Below are positions 45,781 to 49,340 of a stretch of DNA of 49,340 bases, in pieces; within the stretch, counting starts at the first letter, position 1, and each line of letters starts with the position of its first letter. The notes beneath the pieces were generated by a model. The model worked only from the letters and a program-made list of their open reading frames with translations, had not been told where the DNA came from and ran no database searches. The translations under genes were made by a program, and so were the position numbers. The DNA is from Pseudomonas sp. GM78 (GTDB taxonomy: Bacteria; Pseudomonadota; Gammaproteobacteria; Pseudomonadales; Pseudomonadaceae): NCBI RefSeq assembly GCF_000282475.1, contig NZ_AKJF01000009.1, positions 1 through 49,340 of the forward strand, read 5' to 3'.

Positions 45781-47274
45781 CTAGAGCGTTGTCGGTCGAT
45801 ATTGCAGCGCCTCGGCCAAATGTTCGCGCCTGATTCCGTCGGCTTGTTCAAGGTCCGCCAGTGTGCGCGCGACCTTGAGCAACCGGTGCGCTGAACGCAG
45901 GGAGAGGTTCAGCCGCTCACAAGCGGTTTCCAGCCAGTTTTCATCGACTGTGGATAACTTGCAGTGCTTACGCAGCCCCGGCAGATCGAGAAAGGCATTG
46001 GCACAGCCCTGACGTTTCTGTTGGCATTCGCGTGCCTCGGCCACTATCAATGCAGCGCTGGCGCTGTCCTCTCCCGGTTTCACGGCTGGATTCAGGGCCG
46101 TGGCCTCCCGTGCCACGGTCAGGTGCAAGTCGATCCGATCCAGCAGCGGGCCCGACAGCTTGTTGCGATAGCGCTGAACCATGTCAGGTGTGCAGGAGCA
46201 GCGCCCGGTAGGTTCGCCAAGATATCCACAGGGGCAGGGATTCATCGCCGCCACCAACTGGAACCGCGCTGGAAACCGTACGCGATCCTTCGCCCGGGAA
46301 ATAACGATATGCCCGGACTCCAGGGGCTCTCTTAATACCTCAAGCACCCTGCGTTCAAACTCTGGAAGCTCGTCCAGAAACAACACGCCATGGTGCGCAA
46401 GGGTGATCTCGCCCGGCTGCGGTTTCGAGCCGCCGCCCACCAGCGCGGGCCCTGAGGCAGAGTGGTGGGGTTGGCGAAACGGCCGATGCGGCCAATGGCT
46501 CAGCGGTACGCAACTGGTGACCGATTGAATCGCCGCCACCTCCAGCGCTTCGCTTTCCGACAGCGGCGGCAGGAGCCCGGGCAGGCGACTGGCCAACAGC
46601 GTTTTTCCGGTCCCCGGTGGCCCGCTGAGCAGAAGGTTGTGCGCGCCCGCCGCGGCAATCAACAGCGCTCGTTTGGCTGCCTGCTGACCCTGCACTTCAT
46701 TCAAATCGGGATAGGGCTTGCTGGCGTAGAGCAAACCATTGGAGACATAGGGCTCGATCGGTGTATGCCCATTGAAATGCGCGACCGCCTCCAGCAAATG
46801 ATCCACCGCAATCACTTTCAAGCCCGACGCCAGGCACGCTTCCTCGGCATTGGCCCGCGGCACCACCAAAGAACGCCCGGCCTTGCGCGCCGCCAATGCC
46901 GCCGGCAATACACCACGCACGGCCCGGACCGCACCTGACAGCGCCAGCTCTCCCAGGCACTCCACATCATCGAGCGTCAGAGTCGGCACCTGCACGCTGG
47001 CCGAGAGAATCCCCAGCGCAATCGCCAGATCGAAGCGCCCGCCATCCTTGGGCAAATCCGCCGGCGCCAGATTCAGCGTGATGCGCCGTGGCGGAAACTG
47101 CAGCCCCGAATTGATGATCGCACTGCGCACCCGGTCCTTGCTTTCCTTCACCGCCGCCTCGGGCAGGCCGACCATGGTCAGCGATGGCAAACCATTGGCC
47201 AGATGGACTTCAACGGTGACAGAGGGAGCATCCACGCCAACCTGGGCGCGGCTGTGGACGATGGATAGGGACAT
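45781..47274 (-). CDS. comM: Mg-chelatase-like AAA+ protein ComM/YifB
   Basis: 497 residues from MSLSIVHSRAQVGVDAPSVT, the usual ComM start; the frame upstream to 47364 lacks support. N-terminal Lon-like domain (1-170), AAA+ domain with Walker A GPPGTGKTLLASRLPGLLPP and Walker B VLFLDELPEF, and a zinc-like cysteine cluster NPCPCGYLGEPTGRCSCTPD. ComM is a hexameric helicase that widens branch migration during natural transformation. In PAO1 it precedes glnK-amtB; here accessory genes follow. Confidence 0.94.
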   Translation of the reverse strand: MSLSIVHSRAQVGVDAPSVTVEVHLANGLPSLTMVGLPEAAVKESKDRVRSAIINSGLQFPPRRITLNLAPADLPKDGGRFDLAIALGILSASVQVPTLTLDDVECLGELALSGAVRAVRGVLPAALAARKAGRSLVVPRANAEEACLASGLKVIAVDHLLEAVAHFNGHTPIEPYVSNGLLYASKPYPDLNEVQGQQAAKRALLIAAAGAHNLLLSGPPGTGKTLLASRLPGLLPPLSESEALEVAAIQSVTSCVPLSHWPHRPFRQPHHSASGPALVGGGSKPQPGEITLAHHGVLFLDELPEFERRVLEVLREPLESGHIVISRAKDRVRFPARFQLVAAMNPCPCGYLGEPTGRCSCTPDMVQRYRNKLSGPLLDRIDLHLTVAREATALNPAVKPGEDSASAALIVAEARECQQKRQGCANAFLDLPGLRKHCKLSTVDENWLETACERLNLSLRSAHRLLKVARTLADLEQADGIRREHLAEALQYRPTTL

Positions 47275-47412
47275 GGTCGTTCCTTGAGGTGACGGAGGCC
47301 GCTTCCTGCGGTTTTTCAAGAGTAGACGTAGGCTGAGGCTTTGATGGGGTAGCTGATGGGGCAAACTTTCACTGGATGTTGCGAGTGAGCTGATACCTAG
47401 TCAAAAGCCCAG

Positions 47413-47607
47413 TCAGGTGGTTAATTTTGGAGGGTCTTTATAGGCACTTCCGCCTGCAAGCCAACCACTTGGCTCAAGCTCTTTGCCCCGAGCAAGAGCG
47501 ACCTCCAAAAAACGGAGTTGATTGGCTGAAAGGTTCCCGGCTAACCGGCGTGCCTCGTTATGAAGTTGAACGATGTGTAGTAGTTTTGCTCGACGGCTTT
47601 TTTTCAT
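47413..47607 (-). CDS. Small basic hypothetical protein
   Basis: 64 residues beginning MKKSRRAKLLHIVQLHNEAR. GGAG stands eight bases before the ATG on the minus strand, which is the reason for calling it. No family recognised; the N-terminal half is basic and helical. It lies between comM and HigBA. Confidence 0.5.
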   Translation of the reverse strand: MKKSRRAKLLHIVQLHNEARRLAGNLSANQLRFLEVALARGKELEPSGWLAGGSAYKDPPKLTT

Positions 47608-47838
47608 AGCGAGCTCCAGTTGTGTGTGAGCTTTTTTTCGTCAGTTAGCTTAAGAGGCAAGCACGGTCCGGACGCAATGAGAATTGCCGTATGTTTTTGT
47701 AGGCATCAGCTGGATTTCAAAGGCTTTCTGAAGGCTGCTTGTAGTCCTTTTCCTAAAGTTCTGAAAGGGTGGCCAAGCTTCGTCATAGCGCGTTTGCATT
47801 TATGGTTTCAGGTTATACACTCAAGATTAATGCATAAC

Positions 47839-47870
47839 GTTAAGCTTTAAATTATGATCGTTAGCTTTAG
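47839..47870. promoter_or_regulatory. Candidate HigA operator over the higB start
   Basis: CGTTAAGCTTTAA (47839-47851) and CGTTAGCTTTAG (47859-47870) are near-repeats 20 bases apart, flanking the higB ATG. TTATAC at 47812-47817 may be a -10. Confidence 0.35.
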
Positions 47871-48132
47871 GTGTTCTGAGACCGAGTATCTGTTTTGCAA
47901 CGGTAAGACCCGTTTGTTTTCAGCCATTCTGAGTGTCGCGGAACGAAAGTTGACGATGCTTGATGATGCTGTGGCGCTGAAAGATCTTCGATCTCCGCCG
48001 GGCAATCGCCTGGAGGCGTTGGAGGGAAATCGAAAAGGGCAGCACAGCATCCGCATCAACGCTCAATGGCGAATTTGCTTTGTCTGGGGCTATAACGGGC
48101 CGGAGAATGTCGAAATCGTCGATTATCACTGA
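47854..48132 (+). CDS. higB: HigB-type mRNA endonuclease toxin
   Basis: 92 residues of the RelE/HigB family. The core RSPPGNRLEALEGNRKGQHS followed by IRINAQWRICFVW and the C-terminus VEIVDYH are the HigB signature. It cuts mRNA on the ribosome when free of HigA. Toxin comes before antitoxin, the order special to higBA, with 8 bases between the genes. No good ribosome site precedes the ATG. Confidence 0.93.
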   Translation: MIVSFRCSETEYLFCNGKTRLFSAILSVAERKLTMLDDAVALKDLRSPPGNRLEALEGNRKGQHSIRINAQWRICFVWGYNGPENVEIVDYH

Positions 48133-48140
48133 GGTGAGTA

Positions 48141-48446
48141 ATGACTAAGAATGGTATGCGCCCGGTACACCCTGGCGAGATCCTCAAAGAGGAATACCTG
48201 GAGCCTTTGAGCCTGACTGCTGCTGCTCTGGCCAGAGCATTGAACGTGTCGACACCTACGGTGAACGATATTGTGCTCCAGCGTCGGGGCGTCAGTGCTG
48301 ATATGGCTCTAAGGCTATCGATTTGTCTGGACACGACCCCAGAATTTTGGCTGAACCTTCAATCGACTTACGATTTGCGTAAAGCCGAGATTGAACGAGG
48401 GGCTGCGATTCGAGATCAGGTCGAGCGGCTTGCGCACTGCGCATGA
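48141..48446 (+). CDS. higA: HigA-type antitoxin
   Basis: 101 residues of the XRE/HigA family: MRPVHPGEILKEEYLEPLSL and TAAALARALNVSTPTVNDIV, the helix-turn-helix. An alternative start at 48156 is MRPVHPGE. It binds HigB and represses the operon. Followed by a strong terminator. Confidence 0.93.
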   Translation: MTKNGMRPVHPGEILKEEYLEPLSLTAAALARALNVSTPTVNDIVLQRRGVSADMALRLSICLDTTPEFWLNLQSTYDLRKAEIERGAAIRDQVERLAHCA

Positions 48447-48468
48447 TTGTAGTCTGGGATTTATTGAG

Positions 48469-48495
48469 CCCCACGCCAAAAGCGTGGGGTTTTTT
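48469..48495 (+). terminator. Terminator of higBA
   Basis: CCCCACGC, loop CAAAA, GCGTGGGG, then TTTTTT. Eight-base perfect stem, 22 bases after the higA stop. It lies at the 3' end of the convergent BRO gene too. Confidence 0.9.
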
Positions 48496-48497
48496 AT

Positions 48498-49025
48498 TCA
48501 AAATGCGTGAAGCATCTTCGCGGCTCTTTTCCACCAAGGCGCATTGATCGCGCACCTTGGAGTGTCTTGATCAGGCAGTATCTGCGGAACATCCTGCAAC
48601 CGAATCCACGGCTGGTTGTTCCAGTGCAGCAAGCTTAGCGACATTTCCGGCCAGTTGAGCAGGCTCAGAATCGGGCGTTCGGCTGAGGTTGGCAGGTGAG
48701 CATCTCTCAAAGCTGGGACGACTTCGTGGGTCAGCCATTCGCGCAGGCCTCGGTATTCGGGGCAATAGTGATAGACCAACAATGCGTAAACACCGGATTC
48801 GCTGATCAGCAGGGTGTTTTCGATGCGGCCGTAGATGAGGGTTTTGGTAGTTTGGTATTGGTCGGGATCGAGTTTTCGGAGTTGGCGGTCGTTGAGGTAA
48901 ATGCGCAGTAGGCGGCCGAGGTCGCGGGCGCTGAACCAGGGTTGGTTTTGCAGGAGTACGGCGTGGAAGTGGAGTTTGTGGCGGGTGAAGACGTGGGGGA
49001 TCAGGTAAGCATCATCTCGATTCAT
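48498..49025 (-). CDS. BRO-N domain protein
   Basis: 175 residues. The first 100 residues match the BRO-N antirepressor type: FHAVLLQNQPWFSARDLGRL, LISESGVYALLVYHYCPEYR, GLREWLTHEVVPALR. The remaining 75 residues carry a second tryptophan-rich part (LSLLHWNNQPWIRLQDV) that resembles the opening of the BRO-N domain again, so this may be a fusion of one and a partial copy. Such proteins occur in prophages and as single chromosomal copies. No phage structural gene is near. Confidence 0.82.
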   Translation of the reverse strand: MNRDDAYLIPHVFTRHKLHFHAVLLQNQPWFSARDLGRLLRIYLNDRQLRKLDPDQYQTTKTLIYGRIENTLLISESGVYALLVYHYCPEYRGLREWLTHEVVPALRDAHLPTSAERPILSLLNWPEMSLSLLHWNNQPWIRLQDVPQILPDQDTPRCAINAPWWKRAAKMLHAF

Positions 49026-49221
49026 TGATACAGCTCCTTTTGCTTAAGGGCTGCCGGCAATTGTCGCCAAACAATTGGGTGGCAGTTGTACGCGGGTTGG
49101 CGAACCGGAGCAAAAGGAACCCGGCAGACCCGGAGGTCTCCCACGCACAACCGCCATGACTTGCATCGATGGTCGTCATGCTCCTTAAGCTTCCAGGTCG
49201 CCAAACCCAGAGCTGAAACAT
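49012..49221 (-). CDS. Possible small ORF upstream of the BRO gene
   Basis: 69 codons, MFQLWVWRPGSLRSMTTIDA to CINESR, overlapping the start of the BRO gene by 14 bases. An inner start at 49179 (MTTIDAS) has AAGGAG, but only one base away. A second frame (49022-49204) covers the same stretch, so coding is uncertain. The overlap with a regulatory gene makes it a candidate leader gene. Confidence 0.3.
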   Translation of the reverse strand: MFQLWVWRPGSLRSMTTIDASHGGCAWETSGSAGFLLLRFANPRTTATQLFGDNCRQPLSKRSCINESR

Positions 49222-49340
49222 TCAGCTGAGGGTGAGCTTAGGAACCGGAGGATCGCGGCGCAATCGGACGGCGGATGAGAATTTTGTAGGACGTTGCCTG
49301 GATTGTTGCGGGGCTTAGGATCAAAAAATCGCAGCCTTCG
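49222..49340. other. Right edge, nothing recognised
   Basis: 119 bases without a recognisable gene, repeat or promoter. Confidence 0.5.

Noticed and set aside
48498-49025. Prophage remnant
   Set aside because: A single BRO-N gene without integrase, capsid or tail genes; HigBA next to it is common in chromosomes.

Overview
The window reads as chromosome of a fluorescent-group Pseudomonas. Gene order over the left half and at 45-47 kb follows, as I recall it, the P. aeruginosa PAO1 segment from dut (PA5321) to yifB/comM (PA5290): dut, coaBC, radC, a peptide-binding protein, rpmB, rpmG, kauB, MFS, PLD, pauB-like oxidoreductase, dadR, dadA, dadX, pauR, cytochrome c5, CoA hydrolase, xpt, rep, a c-di-GMP phosphodiesterase, MATE, LysR, then comM. 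GC-rich coding and REP inverted doublets (GTGGGAGCGAGCCTGCTCGC type) between genes fit the same group.

Layout. 0-5 kb: housekeeping (dut/coaBC, radC, peptide-binding protein, rpmB-rpmG). 5-18 kb: polyamine and D-alanine catabolism (cupin/kauB, PauB-like oxidase, MocR regulator, DadR/DadA/DadX, PauR), with matching PauR-like operator sequences before kauB and pauR. 18-27.7 kb: cytochrome c5, CoA hydrolase, xpt, rep, EAL phosphodiesterase, MATE and LysR. 27.7-44.3 kb: one minus-strand run of eleven tightly packed genes inserted between the LysR gene and a secreted DUF4432 protein. 45.8-47.3 kb: comM. 47.4-49.3 kb: small accessory genes (HigBA toxin-antitoxin, BRO-N protein).

The 27.7-44.3 kb block is the main discovery candidate. 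It begins with srfA-srfB-srfC: a single-pass membrane protein, an actin/Hsp70-fold ATPase and a P-loop GTPase. A second single-pass protein follows, then a secreted vWA protein that resembles the periplasmic half of the type VI secretion kinase PpkA but has no kinase. Next come a LolD-like ATPase, an FtsX-like permease, a SUMF1/FGE-like periplasmic protein without the catalytic cysteines, two outer-membrane-type lipoproteins and a membrane-anchored vWA protein. The ATPase-permease-SUMF-lipoprotein order is that of tagT-tagS-tagR-tagQ of the P. aeruginosa T6SS threonine phosphorylation pathway, yet no secretion gene is present. I infer an envelope-sensing relay in which a periplasmic Tag-like sensor talks to a cytoplasmic Srf ATPase/GTPase pair instead of to a kinase.

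No rRNA, tRNA or CRISPR array was recognised. All functional calls come from reading motifs and recalling families; no database search was made.
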